DNA of 64,000 nt from Bilabrum cf. latius (GCA_965178125.1 OZ237747.1:310001-374000), one strand, 5' to 3'. Shown: positions 1 to 13,923, counted from the stretch's first letter. Made by a program: numbers and translations. Notes: generated by a model from the sequence alone, not told the origin.

Positions 1-2600
1 GATGAGGAGGATGCGGATAGTGGTGACGAGGATGCATCGCGCTGTAGCTGCGATGCAGCTGCTCGAGTCACCGATTCGACGGCACATTGGGATGCGCAGT
101 GGAGCAGCAAGACACGCTCCACATCGCTCAGGCTCGCAGTGGCAGCCACCTCCTCGGCAATCTGTGCGCACCAAACCTGAGAATAGACCATTGGATCGCA
201 CTAAACAGTACCGCTAATGCTATCATATGCCTGCTGTGCCATTTCCCGAAGGACGCAGGGAATGGCTTGCAGAGACACTCCCGCATTGGCCTGGCCGACC
301 AAACTTGTGCGGTTCAGAGCCACGCCTGCGACGCTCCATGGCAGCAAGTCTCCTACTGATGCTGCAAAGTCGACACACTGCGCGGTTTGCATTTGATCTA
401 ATGCGAGAGCTGCATAACGGACAAACAGCTTCGGGCCGACCTAGCACAGACTTCGATTCAACTTGCTGCCCCCCTGTTTCTGGCTCATCTCCAAAACGTT
501 GCTTCCTAGCAAGGAACCAAACGACACTGCAACTAGACTCACTGCAAGGCTCGCAATGTCATTGTCGTGGGAGTGCTCACTTGGGACTAGGTCCAGCGCC
601 AGGACTTCTCGAGCGGAAGCGGAAATCGCGCCTCGATCCGCGCTTGTGGCGTCAGGCCTCCTTGCGAGCACTTGCGCCAGAATCATCCATGATAGCCTAG
701 CTAGTAGTGCGCGCCGATGCGGCAATCCGTCATAGGCGGCTGTTGCGCCAAGGCAGACACGTCGGCACAGGCTGACCAGTCCTTGCCCAGTCTCCTAGAG
801 GTGGCCATGCAGGGCCACGTCGACGACAGTCTGCACCATGGAACGACCCAATCGCGTGCAAAGCAGCTCCATTCCGCTAGTAGAGTCTGCGTACACACAA
901 ATTTCTCCGGCAACTAGTTCTAGAGCTCGCACACCTCGTTCATTTGCCAGCATCTCGTTGGTCTGCTCCTGAATGAAGCCACTCACCGCAAGACAGCACG
1001 CGCTGACTACCGCGGCCCTCACCTCGTCTCGAGGGAGCTGGCTGCACATTCTGCCCCTCTGGTGGGCTACTACAGATGCTACGAGGGCGAGCTCGGGGAG
1101 AGATGTGGCTTCGAGCCCAAGAAAAAGCCCGAGTATTTCGCGCACCTGCTCGAACTGCTTCCAGGTGTGGCTCGAAGTGGATCGAAGCTCGCTCTGAAAC
1201 CGCCTCGACTGAACCAGTAGGGTCGCGCTTGCACTACTTGTCTCGAAATCACCCTTGCCTTGCAGCATGACTGCCTTGGGTCTCTGCTAAAGGATCGCAA
1301 GGAACATCAAGGCCGCCTCCCGCAGGTCGTCCACCTCTGTGGTTGACAGCCGCTCGGCAGACTTCAGGCATTTCAATGACAACCGCAAGATGTCCGTCAC
1401 GAGGAGGAGCTGTGATTGCGTCCAAAGAAGCCTTGGCAACGCCAAGCATCCCATTAGATGCTTGAGGGAGCCAGCAGCAATGCGAGACATGGTGGAGCTC
1501 CACACTGCACCAGTTGCTCTGTCATCGTGCTCACCTAGGGACACCAGCATGACTCGAAGCAGCTTTCTCCCCCGTACCATCGATTGCCGAACAACGGTCT
1601 CTTTGTCGTGAATGGGCTAAAGATCATGCGCTGTTTGTGCAGCAGCACCCTGCCGTGAGCTGCTGGTGAACGCTAGCCCAATGCTGGCTGCCTGTAGCGA
1701 CATTCCCACGTCCTTTACAGCCCTAGCACAGCCTTGGCTAGGACTTCTTGCGAAGTGCTCTATCAGTAAATGTAGTATTTGCTCATTGTCGTGGTCGAGC
1801 CGATTGGCACACGCCCTCCCGCGCCATGGGTGCCAGCCCAATGCAGTGCTGTCGTCCACACTGAGACTCCCAGGCGCAGAAGCATCCCAGCGCTCCTGCA
1901 AGGGCCAGCTTGACTCTGCAGCCCCTCCAATTGATAAATGTAAAGCAGCCATTGCGGTTCTGGTCTTAAGTGCTTGGCTCGTGGTGTCCGTGACGGACTG
2001 TCCGCTACAGAGCTCCAGAATGATGGCCGGTGCCCGGCGGAGAAGCTCACCGACTGTCCTTCTACATGCAGAGTCCCGCGAGCACAGAGCATGCACAAGT
2101 TGGTTAATAAACTGCGCCGCACTAGTAGCTGTCGAAGAAGTGCTGGATTCCCACAACAAGTCTATCAATAGGCTGCACACCATAGAACGCGGTAGTGCTT
2201 GCCAGAACAGGACCTTTGCGCACGCAGCAGGTAGATCATGCGGCACTGTAGTTGAAGACGAAGAAGTAGAAACAGTTAGTACGGACAAGCCGATTAAGGC
2301 TGCCCATTCAGAGCTACTCGGCTCTGTGGTCCACATGGATTTGTCGAGCGGGTCTTCGAAGCTGCACGCAGCCAGTCCTTGCATGCAATGCGGGAGCAAT
2401 CTCTTTTTCGTACTCTCATCACATTTTGTGTGCACCAAGCAAAGCACTCGAAGCGCTTCAACCAGAGTCGTACGCTTGTCTCGTCGTAACTGAGCAACAG
2501 ACCGAGCAATATCTCTTTCTCGCACTTCGAGGTGCTGTCGCAAAGGAGGAAATGATGCCGCAGCAACACGCCACCGATTAGTTGCATCGAATGTGTCCAT
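1..2600 (-). CDS. Large alpha-helical repeat protein, unknown function (3' end outside window)
   Basis: One reading frame runs from the ATG at 2600 to the window edge (at least 866 codons). It is broken only by TAG codons (for example at 1617-1619, 1287-1289, 795-797, 441-443 and 201-203), read here as Gln; no TAA or TGA occurs in the frame. The product is rich in Leu, Ala and Ser, with amphipathic helices throughout, no signal peptide and no obvious membrane span. This resembles HEAT/ARM-type scaffold proteins. I recognise no catalytic motif and cannot assign a family. It diverges from the ABC transporter gene across a 153-bp gap. The alternative, a run of unrelated short ORFs, is unlikely because all segments share one phase. 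Confidence 0.7.
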
Positions 2601-2753
2601 TCTAATGTTGTTTTATTCGGTGCCCTGGCTAGAACGCCGCGAAATTAGAAATCGTGCTCGCTCCTTTCTGCGGTCGCAACCGGCGGCGCTGGTGGCGGCG
2701 GTCGCAAGCTTGATGCGAATAAATGCGAAACTGATAGGCTACTTGCCCTCGCC
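2601..2753. promoter_or_regulatory. Short bidirectional promoter region
   Basis: The 153 bp between two divergent start codons must hold both 5' UTRs and promoters. It contains a GGCGGCG-rich tract near 2683-2700. I see no clear TATA box. The role is inferred from gene layout only. Confidence 0.4.
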
Positions 2754-5700
2754 ATGTTCAACAAGGCGACTTCCTGTATCGATGGACACGCAGTATTCTC
2801 CCAACCGGCACCACTAATAGCGATTTGTGTCATCTTGCTCACTTGTCTCTGCGTGTCGGTGGCGTGCAGACAATCGAGGCGACTGTATAATCCAAGCTGC
2901 CCAGACGGCTCCATACAAGTTGGTTTTGTCGTTTTTGTTATAGGGGGGGTGACAATTTCACTAAGTCTATATATTGGCGCTACATGGGTACACCTGTTTG
3001 CCGGGGTTACGCTAGCATGTTGCGCTGTAGCAATATTGATGTCGGCTTGCTGTCACAAGTCTGCCTATTGCGGCCAATGGAGATCCGAGCTAACCTTTTT
3101 AACTGCGATGGCAGTCATTCCATCTGCCGCTTTGCTGCAGACCGGCATTGCGCAGGCAGTGTACGGTAGCAGTGCTCTTGAGGCTACTCGGGACTGCGGG
3201 CTGGCTGCCCTGTCAATCGCTGCGCTGGTTTGGGTCGGAACCCGCGCCTGCCATGACCATGTACGGGTAGATCGCATCCAGAATCTTCGATTGCTAGGAG
3301 CCGCACATGCCAGTAACGTGCCTCTCGCCACGCAGCCTTGCAGCGGCCTGGAGGGGGACGCTGCTTCCCGGCAGCACAGAGCGAGCGATTTGGACCTGGT
3401 TCTCCTCGCCGAAAAGCGCAATCAGCGAATGCCAACTGGTTCAGTGCGGCAGCAACTCCCATAGCATGCGGTCGTGCCTACGGACCGGGCGCGGGCCTCG
3501 ACCGCAACCGATGCAAGGGTAGGAGCCGATCCCCGCCTGTTGCGCACTGCAGACGACCAGGGAGTGGGGGGGGGGGCTCGCTCGGGCTCTGGCAGGGGTG
3601 CTTCCCCCGGTCGGGGCAGCTTGGGCGATGCCCTTGCCCTTGCCCACCCCAGCTTAGCGCTGGGTGGCAGCTTGGGTCCCCAGCGAGGGGGCAGGGGCTC
3701 CTTCGCCGAGCGACTGCAGCAATCCATGGCGGATGATGGGCTTGCGGTGGAGGGTTAGAGCACGGGCAATCCTGGTGGGGAGCCACCACTTGGTGCAGGA
3801 CGATTTGTCAATGGAGCAGGGGAGGCAAAGAGCAGCTTCCGTGGGGTGCACAGAGCAGATGGTGGCCGCAGGAGCACAACAAGGCCGCCCTCCAGACTCG
3901 CCCTGTCTGCTGCTGGGAGCCAGGCCGGCAGGTCGACAGTAGGTAGGTCGGCAGGGGGTTCGGGCAGCAGCAGCGCGGGGAACAGCGGCTTTGCCTTGGC
4001 AGGTTCGCGTGGCACCCCCCCGCCGATCGGCGTTACTGATAGCGGGTCGCGCAGCGCGGCTGCTGGCTCCCAGCACAGCCTCCGCCCAGCCGATCTGGAC
4101 CCCTGGTCTAGGCGCGGTGATGCAGCATCACCCATGGGAGGGCGGCCCACCGCTGGGTCCATCAACTCAACGGGCACCGGCACCACTGAAGGCGGTGGAC
4201 GCACCGGCACTGAAGCTGACCTCGGCTGGATGGACGGGTATTTAGACGGAGTCGTGGATGGGAGGCGTGCGCAAGACTCTGAGCATTCGTAGTCGAGCGA
4301 CTACCGGAGAGATTCAGCGAGCAGGAGGGATTCCCGCAGGAGTTTGTACAGCGCGGCAGGTGCCGACGCGGGAGAGGTGAATGTGGGCATGTACCGCAAG
4401 CCGCTGCTAGAGGACTACGACGGCGGGATGGGCTAGGGAGCGGGCGCCGAAGGTGGCTCAGTCTCCAGCGGTAGCACTGGCAGGGTGAGGACGGGGAGCG
4501 ATGCCAGCAGCGTGTGGCGGTGTGGAGGCCAGGCCGTGGAGTGGTACGACAGTGACATGTTCGAAGCTGGTCCGACGATGTCTGAAAGCGGTAGTGCTGC
4601 GGGCGAGTCGGGCGGCGCCATGTACAGGCCTCCGTCCCGTCTGCTTGTGCTGCCATCATCGGGTGCACAGCACCACTCAGTCGACATATCGACCCCCCCG
4701 CGGTAGAAAGGGAGGGGTGGCTAGCCTCAATCGAAGGAACTTTCCATGCAGAAACTAGCAGTCACAGGCTCTGGCGACCGGCGCAGCGCTGGCGCTCAAG
4801 GCAGGCTGAATAGGGCAGCCTCGTGGATCGATGCAAGTGCCAGCCCGCACAGCCCTCTGGTAGGATCCATGAGCCCTATTGCACCACCGGGAGACGGATT
4901 AGAAACGGGTCTGCATCAAGACGGTCTGAACGGCCCGATAGCAGAGAAGCAAATGAAAGGTAGCAGCGGGTGGCGACCTTGGGAGAGGTTCGCGCACGCC
5001 TCGACGATGGACTCGGCCGACTGGCTGTCCGTCCTGTCTTTTAGCTGGATGGACCCGCTGTTTTTCATCGGAGAGCAGATCCAGCTTGGACCTAGCGATT
5101 TGCACCACTTGCCGCGCGCGGATACCACCGGGCGCAGTGCAGAAGCGTGCCACACTGCGTTTAGATAGAGTCAGAATGTCGAGCAGCGTGGCCGCGATCA
5201 TCTGCTGGTAGCTAGTCGCGACTTGCTTGCCGGAACCAACATGGATTCGGACGATATGCACCCTTTGTTACTGCCCGCTGCATCCGACCCTGATTCGAAC
5301 TCGGGAGATCCAAGCGCTGTGCCCGAGGAGAAAAAGATCGCTAGCAAAAATGATCCGGCTGGTGACGGACAGCCGAGTAGGGGCGATTTGTCGCTGGTCT
5401 AGTACCTCTGGAGTGCCTTTGGGTGGTCATGGGTCGGGGTCGGCGCGCTGCAAATGGCAAACGTGGCCGTGTCCTTTGCAAACCCGCTTCTGCTGAAAGA
5501 GTTGCTGGCATGGCTCGCGCTGCCCGACCCTGAACCTTGGGAGGGCGTGGGATGGGCAGGCTGCATGGTTGCAGCAGCTATGCTCAGCATGGCGCTGGGC
5601 ACGCAGTTCTCGTTCCAGATCATGCGACTGCAAACCAGAGTGAGGGCGGGTCTGCTGGCGCAGGTATTCCGACGGGCGCTGCTGGTGCGTCCTGCGGATG

Positions 5701-8700
5701 TTGCGGCATTTTCCCCGGGCGAGGTCACAAACTACCTTTCAGTCGACGTGCAGAAAGTCATGGACGTAATGTCCTCCCTGCACCAGCTGTGGGCTGTGCC
5801 CGTGCAATTGGGCGTGACTCTGTACCTGCTGTACCTCCAGGTTCGGTGGGCCTTCTTTGCTGGCCTCGTGGTGGTGCTCGTCATGCTGCCGCTCAACATG
5901 GCAATCACGAGCTAGATTGGCATGCTGACGGAACGGATGATGCGCCACAGGGACGAGCGCGTGCGCCTGCAGAGCGAGATGATCCGCGGCGTGGGAGAGA
6001 TCAAGCTGGCTTCATGGGAGGTGCCTCTGCTCGTCAAAGTGCGAGAGGCCAGGGAAGCAGAGCTGGATGCACTGGCCAAGCGGAAATACCTGGATGCTAT
6101 GTGCGTTTACCTGTGGGCAGCCACCCCTGTCCTTGTGTCTCTGGCGACGTTTGCGACCGCGGTGCTCATCGACCCTTCCGCAGGTGATGCGGGCGCCGGC
6201 GGCAAGCACGCGAACGGTGCGCTGTCTGCTGCCACCGTGTTCTCTGCGATTGCTTTGCTAAACATGCTCGTGTTTCCCATGAATGCAGCTCCGTGGATCC
6301 TGGCCGGGTGCCTGGAGGCTGCAGTATCCATCCGTCGGCTGGGCCGGTTCCTGCTAGCCACCGAGGAGGGCTACGGTCTGGGTCCCTCGGCTCTTGCGAG
6401 CTCTCGGGGCCTGATGCCCTCCTCGCCGTCAAGGCAGCCGCCTGCTGCCGTCAGAGTGCAGGGTTCCTTTACCTGGCCCGCGATCGTGCGGCTGGCGCAG
6501 AGCCGAGGCCTTGCCGCCAGCAAGTCACGGGGTGGGACTTTGCCCATAGCAGGGCCGGGAGGCCGTGTCAGCGTGCTGCCCGTGTACGCGCCAACGGACT
6601 TCTTGCTGCGAGACATTCATCTGACTATTCCTAGAGGGGCTGTTGTGGTTGTTGTGGGCAAGGTGGGAAGTGGCAAGACAGCTTTGCTCAACTGCCTGCT
6701 TGGCGAAATGGCAGGAGTGGACACCAGCTCCTCGGACCGGCTCTCGAGCCCGCACCGAGCACCTCCCGGTGGCAGCAGCTCGGTGTCATGGTCCGATCGC
6801 ATCGCCCTTGGCGATGGCAAGCGGCCGCGCTGCGCTCTCGTCACGCAGACTCCATGGGTGAGGGAGGGCACCATCCGCGAGAACATCACGATGCTGCCGG
6901 CCAGCACGCCCAGGCAGCTGGACCACCTCGCCAAGGTGCTGCACGACGCCAGACTCAGCAACGACTCAGACGTCGAGGTGCCTGTTTTTGATGAGAAACG
7001 GTACCGGTACGCACTGTGGGCCTCTTGTCTGCAGGAGGACCTGGTTTACATGCCAAGGGGCGACAAGACTCACGTGGGATCGAGGGGAATCCGCCTGTCG
7101 GGCGGACAGAAAGCCCGGGTTGCGATCGCGAGGGCGCTGTACTCCCGAGCCCCTCTTCTCGTCATCGACGACGCCCTGCGCGCACTCGATGCGAATGTGG
7201 CAAGTCGCGTGCGAGAAAGGGCCTTTGCTGTCCGACAGCACCAGCAAGGCCTCAGTCCGTCGGAGGATGACCATCCTCTTGGCTTGAGTTCCGTGGAGGG
7301 CGGGCCGTCCATGGTGGCCCAGCTGGGCCGGACTGTGGTCCTTTCAACCAACGACTCGAGCTGCGTGACGTCAAGGTTCTGCTCCCGTGTGATTGCGCTG
7401 GATCGCGGAAGGATCATTTACGACGGAGAGCCGGATGAAATGCCTGGGGACGTTGTAGAGGCGGCTGGGCTGCTCAATCGTCGGGATGCGGGCCGTGTGG
7501 CTGGACAAGACCGATCTGCTAGTCCTGTGGACCTCACTGAGGCTGCAGGCAGCCCCTCCAGCGTGCGCGACATCGCCGCGAGCAGCGATTAGAAGAAAAC
7601 AGGCAAGGAAGAGCAATCGGATGCTTACGAGCAGCAGGAGGGCGCCGTCGAGGAAGAGAAACGTGAAGCTGGCACGGTCAAGATCGGGGTGCTTTTTACC
7701 TACTGCAGTGCAGTCGGCCACGTGATAGTTGTACTGACCCTGCTCTCGCTCGTCTGCATGCAGCTGAGTCGGAATGGCTCCGACTGGTGGCTCGCACAGT
7801 GGTCAGCAGCCGTGGAATATGATAGCAGCGCGAGCTCGACACGAGCACGGGCAAGTCACGCTGCAGCGCGTGAGCCTGGGCTTGATAGCGCTGGCCCGAA
7901 CGCAGGCCCCGGCACGTCCGCTCTCTAGAGAGACCTGTCCACGTGGCACTCCAAGGACTTCCTGATCGTGTTTGGCTCCATCGCTGCCTTCAACAGCGTC
8001 GCCACCATCGCGCGGGCGTTCTTGTTCGCGTATGGAGGCTTGGTAGGGGCGAGGTGGATGCACGAGCGGCTGGTGGCATCCGTGTTCGCGGCTCCCATGA
8101 GCTTCTTCTGGGGCACGCCGGCCGGGCGACTCACCAACCGCTTCAGTAGCGACTAGTATTCGACCGATGAGACGCTGCCGTTCGAGCTCAACATATTTTT
8201 GGCGCAATCGTTTGGGCTCGCCGGCACAGTCGCGGTGCTGGCATACTCCACCTCGGGCCTGTTCCTGGCTTCTCTTCCCGTGCTCCTGGCAGTGTACTTT
8301 GCGGTGCAGCGGAGGTACAGAGAGACATCGCGTGAGCTAAAGCGGTGCGACACCGTCACCCGCTCTCCTCTCTTTTCCCATTTCGAGGAGTGCGTCGCTG
8401 GGGAGGGCAGGCAAGTCCTGCGGGCTGAGGGTGGGCAGAGCCTCACGCGAGAGCTGGTCAAGTGCCTGGCTCTTCTAGAAGCGAACCAGCGCGCCACCTA
8501 TGCGTCTGGGGCAGCTGGTCAGTGGTTAGGGGTCAGACTTTAGAGCATTGGGATACTGGTGCTGGCGTTTGTTGCCTTCCTGTCAGTTGGCGGCCGACTG
8601 TACTCGATTGGAGTCGACGAGTGCAACGCTGCGAGCACTCAGTCCGCTGAGCAAGGTGATAAAGCCGATGAAACCGCAGCACAGGGCCTTTTAATTGACC

Positions 8701-9866
8701 CTTCAGCTGCTGCTGTTCTGGCATTCGCTTCACTGTCCCTTGCTGCTGTCTCTAGTAGCCCAGGGAGGCCCCGAGCAGGCGGGACTCTCGGCGGGCACAC
8801 GTCAGCCACCGGAGTGGGCACAGCCGGGCTGGCAGGCCTGGGGCTTTCGTACGCCCTGCCCATCGTTGGTTCGCTGCAGGGACTCATAGGCTCTTTCACT
8901 GAAACGGAAAAGGAGTTTGTATCGATCGAGAGGCAGTCCGAGTACGTCGATGTGGCCGAGGAGGACGAGATGCTCAAGCTCGCGGTCGTGAGTGCCAGCA
9001 CAAGCGGCAGTGGCGGGTTAGCGGCGAGCCATGTGCCAGGCGGCGGGACGGTCCTCCCTGGCATCGGAATCTGGCCTTCCAGAGGCGAGCTCGTGTTCCA
9101 GCAAGTGACTGCGAGGTACCCCGGAGCTAGTCTTCCCGCTGTGCGAGGCGTGTAGTTTAGGGTGGGTGCCGGGTAGAGGCTGGGAATCTGCGGCCGCACG
9201 GGCTCGGGCAAGTCTTCCCTGGTTCGTTGCCTAATGCGGATGATGAGCATCGATGGCGGGCAGGTGCTGGTGGACGGCGTAGATGTGCGGAGGGTTCCAG
9301 TGGCACTCGTGCGGCGCGCTGTCACGGTCGTTTCGCAGGATCCACTTCTGTTCAGTGGCACAGTTCGATTCAATCTCGACCCCACAGGCCAAGCATCGGA
9401 CGAGCAGCTGCACGCTGCGCTGCGAAGCGCTGGCCTGATGGGCGGATAGGACGGTGGTGTGCGCAGTGGTGCGGGCGGGGCTGTCAGCGATACTCACCGT
9501 GGCTCTGGGCGCAGCTGCCAGCTGTCTGACGCGGTTGAGGATGGGGGTAGCAACTGGAGTCAAGGGGAGAAGCAGCTGCTTGCGCTTGCAAGGGCTCTCG
9601 TTTGGCGTCAGCAGACCAGGCTGGTGATCATCGACGAGGGGACCAGCAGCGTGGATGAGCAGGCAGACCGCGCGATCCAGCGCGTGCTGGCCTCGTAGCT
9701 TGGGCATGCGACGACGATCATGATCGCGCACCGGGTGTCCAGTCTCATGCATTGCAATGAGGTGCTCGTGATGGGTGGTGGTAGGGTGCTGGAAAGGGGT
9801 GCCCCCGCGGCACTTCTATAGGACGGGTCGTCCAATTTTGCTGGGCTTCTCCGTGACAGTCGATGA
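2754..9866 (+). CDS. ABCC-family (MRP7/ABCC10-like) ABC transporter, 2370 aa, single exon
   Basis: A membrane exporter of the MRP type, expected to move conjugated or amphipathic substrates using ATP. The N-terminal ~230 residues carry several hydrophobic spans (TMD0-like). A Ser/Gly/Arg-rich linker of about 500 residues follows, then TMD1 (from FSWMDPLFFIGEQ, about residue 761). NBD1 has Walker A GKVGSGKT (~1301), LSGGQ (~1447) and LLVIDD. TMD2 follows, then NBD2 with GRTGSGKSS (~2146), SQGEKQ, VIIDEGTSSVDE and the IAHR His loop. The motifs NRFSSD and TSRELKR in TMD2 match the ABCC10 group. About 18 TAG codons lie in frame; the one at 8541-8543 falls at the Gln of WLxxRLQ. The stop is TGA. 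The family is usually ~1500 aa; the excess is mainly the linker. Confidence 0.93.
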
Positions 9867-9955
9867 TAACATATAAGTGCTTTTGAAGGTGTGGTAAATT
9901 ATTTAAAAGAAACTATTTTGTCGAGACTTACAGTGTTCAGCGATTGGATTTGGGG

Positions 9956-12900
9956 TCACCAAAAGCTCTCTTTCATCATGTCCCAAACGATTCTGGTCCT
10001 CTGCAGGCTAGCTGCGGCAGGACCGGAGGTACCTGTCCGCAAGGCCTGCGCCCGAACCAGCCTTCCGCAGCACATGTCAATGCAGCCCCAGCTATCAAGG
10101 TACCTGGCAAGGTCACCACCACCGCACACATCGGGCTGCAAGCCGTCCTCGATGCGACCCAGCGCGTTGGCTCTCTCGCATGCCTTGCTTGCTGCATGGG
10201 CAAGTTGCATCGGCCCGCACACGAAGACAGCGCACCGCAAGGCTCCGTCCATGAGCTAGAACCCTACCTACCGACGGTGCTGCGACTCCTACATCGCCTG
10301 TATGTGCCGCAGCTGTTGCTCAAGCACTTCGAACGTGGCTGGCACGTCAGGGCGCCTCTGCCTGAGGTCCACAACCCCCCGGCGACCGAACTCTGCCACA
10401 GACGAGATGCGATCCCTGGCTGGGGCGATCCCGCCCGTCACCCCTCCGATCATGGCGGCCAACGCATCATCCATTTTAGAGGTCGAGGCCGGCCCCAACT
10501 CCCGCATGCTGGCGTGTCTGCTCACCGATAACCGGCTGAAGGCCATGTCACCGCGACCGCCAGGCAATACAGACGCAGCCGCCCCGGCACTCGTGTCTGC
10601 AGGAGGCTCCGCCGTTGCCATGGCACCGTGCGCAGCCAGCAGCATGGTGCTGGCCCTATCCATGCGAGCCTGTCGCCCGCCACTCTCCTTGCGATTCGCG
10701 CCGACTGCACCGGCGGCAACGTCAGCTTCCCCAACCCTGCGAGACCGCGCCCGAGGGCAGCTGCCGGCACCCTCTTGCTCAAGCCCGGCGCTCGGGGTGA
10801 CTGCTTCTAGGTCAGCGTCGAGCGCGCGGTGGAACGTGATGCTCGCAGGCACGTCCTTTTCCCTCGTCACGTGCACCACGACCTTGATCCGGTGCTGCAG
10901 GATCGGATCCAGCACAACCGAACGCACTGCGCCGAGGCCCCAGGAGCAAGCAGCCACCGTGGGCACTGTCCAAACCAGTAGGACAGCGCTTGGGAATGGT
11001 AACTCGTCTGAGAACGGGTCCAGCGCCAGCTGCGGTCGCTCCTTGCGGAGCACCGCGCTCAGCGCTGCCCACTGCCGCAGCAACGCCATCAGAGGCGTGG
11101 CGCCGACCCCCGCGGCAAGCAGCAGTACCCCGCCCTGAAAATAGCGGGGGGCAGCTGCCAGGCCCGTAGCCGTGGGGAAGGGCCCGTCGATATTGACCCT
11201 TGGAAGACGAATTGGACCAGCCTCATCAAAGCTCTCGTTGGACCCAGGCTATAGCTGGTTGCGACGGGAAGGCGACCGCCCGCCCGCTTGCTATTGCTCT
11301 TCATCTCTGGCCAGAGCCGCCAAGTCGTCCGCGGTGACAATCTTCCTGATGGAGCGGAGCGACTTGCTGCGCAGGGTGAACAGTTTCCTGCGCTCCACGC
11401 CCGTTAGCGAGGGCGAGGCAGCCACCGGTGCGGCCTCAGCGGGGGCGGCATCGGTCGGTTCCGTGTCCGAGTCCGTTTCGGGCGCAGGTACGTTGAGATC
11501 AACGTCGATCAGGTCCTTTGATTCAACCCCGCGCCGACTATGTGACGCAGCGCCGCGCGGGCCTTTCCTTCTGCCAGAGGGCGCGGTGTCGACGACCAAA
11601 TCAATGTGCTCCTCATCATCGCGCACCCGAATCACATCCTCAGAGCTCCAAGCGTCCGCTTCCGACTCCTCGCTGTCACTCAATGCTGCCGTGCGCGGCG
11701 GGATCGCTCCAACCGGCGGTCTCTTTGATGCGGGTTGGCCCCTGCGTGCATCTGCTGCACCCGCCTGCATCTTTGGCGGTTTCGCGCCGGGAGGAAGGCG
11801 TAGAGGGCGCATCGCACTGCGCTGCACGTCCATCTCCAACGGACAAGCATCCAATCCGTTGTTTGTCGGTGTCACGACAGAACGGCCCACTTCTACGCGT
11901 TGCGACGCCGACTACTGCGGGAGCTATTGCAGCGGGTTCGTCGTAGTCTCACCCACAGAGGAGGCTATAGATGGCTGTTCATCCCTGGCAGTCGCAACCT
12001 CACCTACGGGTTCTTGCGCCGAGGACGCTGCCGACGAATCGTCGCGCCCCTTATCAGCTGTGCGCCTCAGCGGGTTTAGGGTTCTTTGGAGCGGGTTCTG
12101 CATCACGCGGTCGTCGCCGCTGCCGCCGCTGCTGCTGCTACTGCTGGACGTCTTGGTGCCAACCTGGGACTATCTTTGGCTATGAGATGACGTAGATGCC
12201 AGACCTGCGCTACTATGAGACGCGTGGGCAGGGCTTGTGTCGTTCCCCTCATCCGCAGCACAGCAGCCACAGCACAACCCGACGCGGAGCAGAGACCACC
12301 ATGACTGTTCCACGTGCACCTTCTTGTCATCAATAGCCCCGCCGTGTTCGGCCCCTGCTGCATCAGCATCATCCGCCCATCTGCTGTCGGCCACATCTGT
12401 GTAAAGTCTCTTAGTCCAGTCACCGAGCGGGCGCGCGAAGAGCACCAGCGTCCGCACTCCGTTTCGTTGCCTCGCTTCGTCGCTGCGGGCGGCCTCTGCA
12501 ATGCACCAGCAGCACAGCCAGGCGGCCATTTCCTGTCCCACAAAGCTGCAAGCATCCGCACGGTCGCTCTTCAGCCCATCCGGGGATGTCAGGGATGCCA
12601 CTGAGAAGGCGTGCCACTCGGCACCCGACAGACTTGCTATCCTAAGGTTTACCCAATCCCCAGCACGTGCCCGAAACCAGTTCGGGACCTCAACTTCGAG
12701 TCGGCAAACGCGAGACTCGTCTACCACGCACGTCTGCAGGCGAAAGGTGACGCTACCTCTCCAGATCCACCGCCTCGCGATCGGGACGGCAGCCAGCACG
12801 GCGGCAGGCAGCAGCCACGCAGGCGCGCGCCAGGCGTCGAGCCATGCAGCCGACCCGTGGGCGGACAGCGCCACAACGAATGCCACGAACGCAATCTGGT

Positions 12901-13744
12901 GGGAGATGGCAAAAAAACCGTGGCAGGCCTTCCTGCAGGGCTGCAGGGCTGGCAGCACCAGAAGGGCCAGTGCAGCGGTGCACACGTGACCTGTGAGGCC
13001 AGGCACGGTGCGAAGCAGCAGCGTGGCGAGAGACCAGGGGGAGGAAATAGAGCGTGCTTCCGCCCTTGAAGTGTTCGCTGGAAGCACGCCGAGGTCCCCA
13101 CCCCAACATACTGCGTGCACACCCTGCCCTCCGAGCAGCGGCGCGGCAGCAGCGGCTCCCGCGTTGTAGACCGCAGCGAAATTGGCGTAGTGAGCCAGCA
13201 CATGGAGTGCCACCAGGAACACAGTAAACCATGCCAAGTGACGATGGTGTTTGCGGTACTGCTCTACAGGCCAGGCGCTGGCTAAACGCCAAAGGGGCCA
13301 ACAAAAGGCCGACCAAACACAGGAGCTTGGGTCACTTGCACCGCGCAGGACACATGCAGACAGAGGCCATCGTGCCACCGCAAGGAGAAGCAACATGATT
13401 GGAAGACCCATTAAAGCAGCCGATACACGACTGACGACGAGGCCTATTCCAATGGCTTCCCGGGCAGTTCTGTAGCCAGGCCCCAAGTAGCGGTGCAATG
13501 CCCATATCAAAATGGACACCTCAACCGCAAAGAACCCTATGACTGCAGCATGCTTTCTACCAGCACCATTTCTTGGTTCACACGCGCAGCAAGTGTGCTC
13601 AAACTTGCAGAAAGGAGAACTCAGGCAAGACAAGCTTGCTTTCGTCGATACGAGACGAGTCTTTGCGGCTTCCCTGGTGTTCTAGTCGGAAATCTTCGCG
13701 CCACGGTCCACATGGAGAGTATGCTATGATAATGAACGGCGCAT
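9956..13744 (-). CDS. NADPH oxidase (NOX/ferric reductase superfamily), 1262 aa, single exon
   Basis: Transfers electrons from NADPH through FAD and two haems across a membrane to oxygen. Visible landmarks, in order: a multi-span N-terminal half; haem-ligand helices HRHLAWFTVFLVALHVLAHY (~residue 166) and SHQIAFVAFVVALSAHG (~280); the FAD site EWHAFSV; GDWTKRL (~438); a DGPF motif (~851); the NADPH-binding GVGATPL (~878); and the C-terminal FVCGP motif (~1175). No EF-hands are seen. A ~400-residue acidic/Ser-rich insert separates GDWTKRL from DGPF, and a second insert precedes FVCGP. The start at 13744 is the first in-frame ATG once TAG is Gln. The stop is TGA. The gene converges on the ABC transporter with 89 bp between them. 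Confidence 0.9.
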
Positions 13745-13923
13745 TGACAGCTCGCAGCCAGAGCAAATCGATTTGCTCAGCGCAGAGCGGCCAATGTAGT
13801 TGCTGTTGACAGACCGATGATTGGTTCCGCTGCCAGTGGCGCAGCGGTGTGGTGCCCAAGTTGGTCGCGGGACGCAAGAACGGCCAATTACACTAGTCTA
13901 GTGAAATGCATACATCCGGGAGA

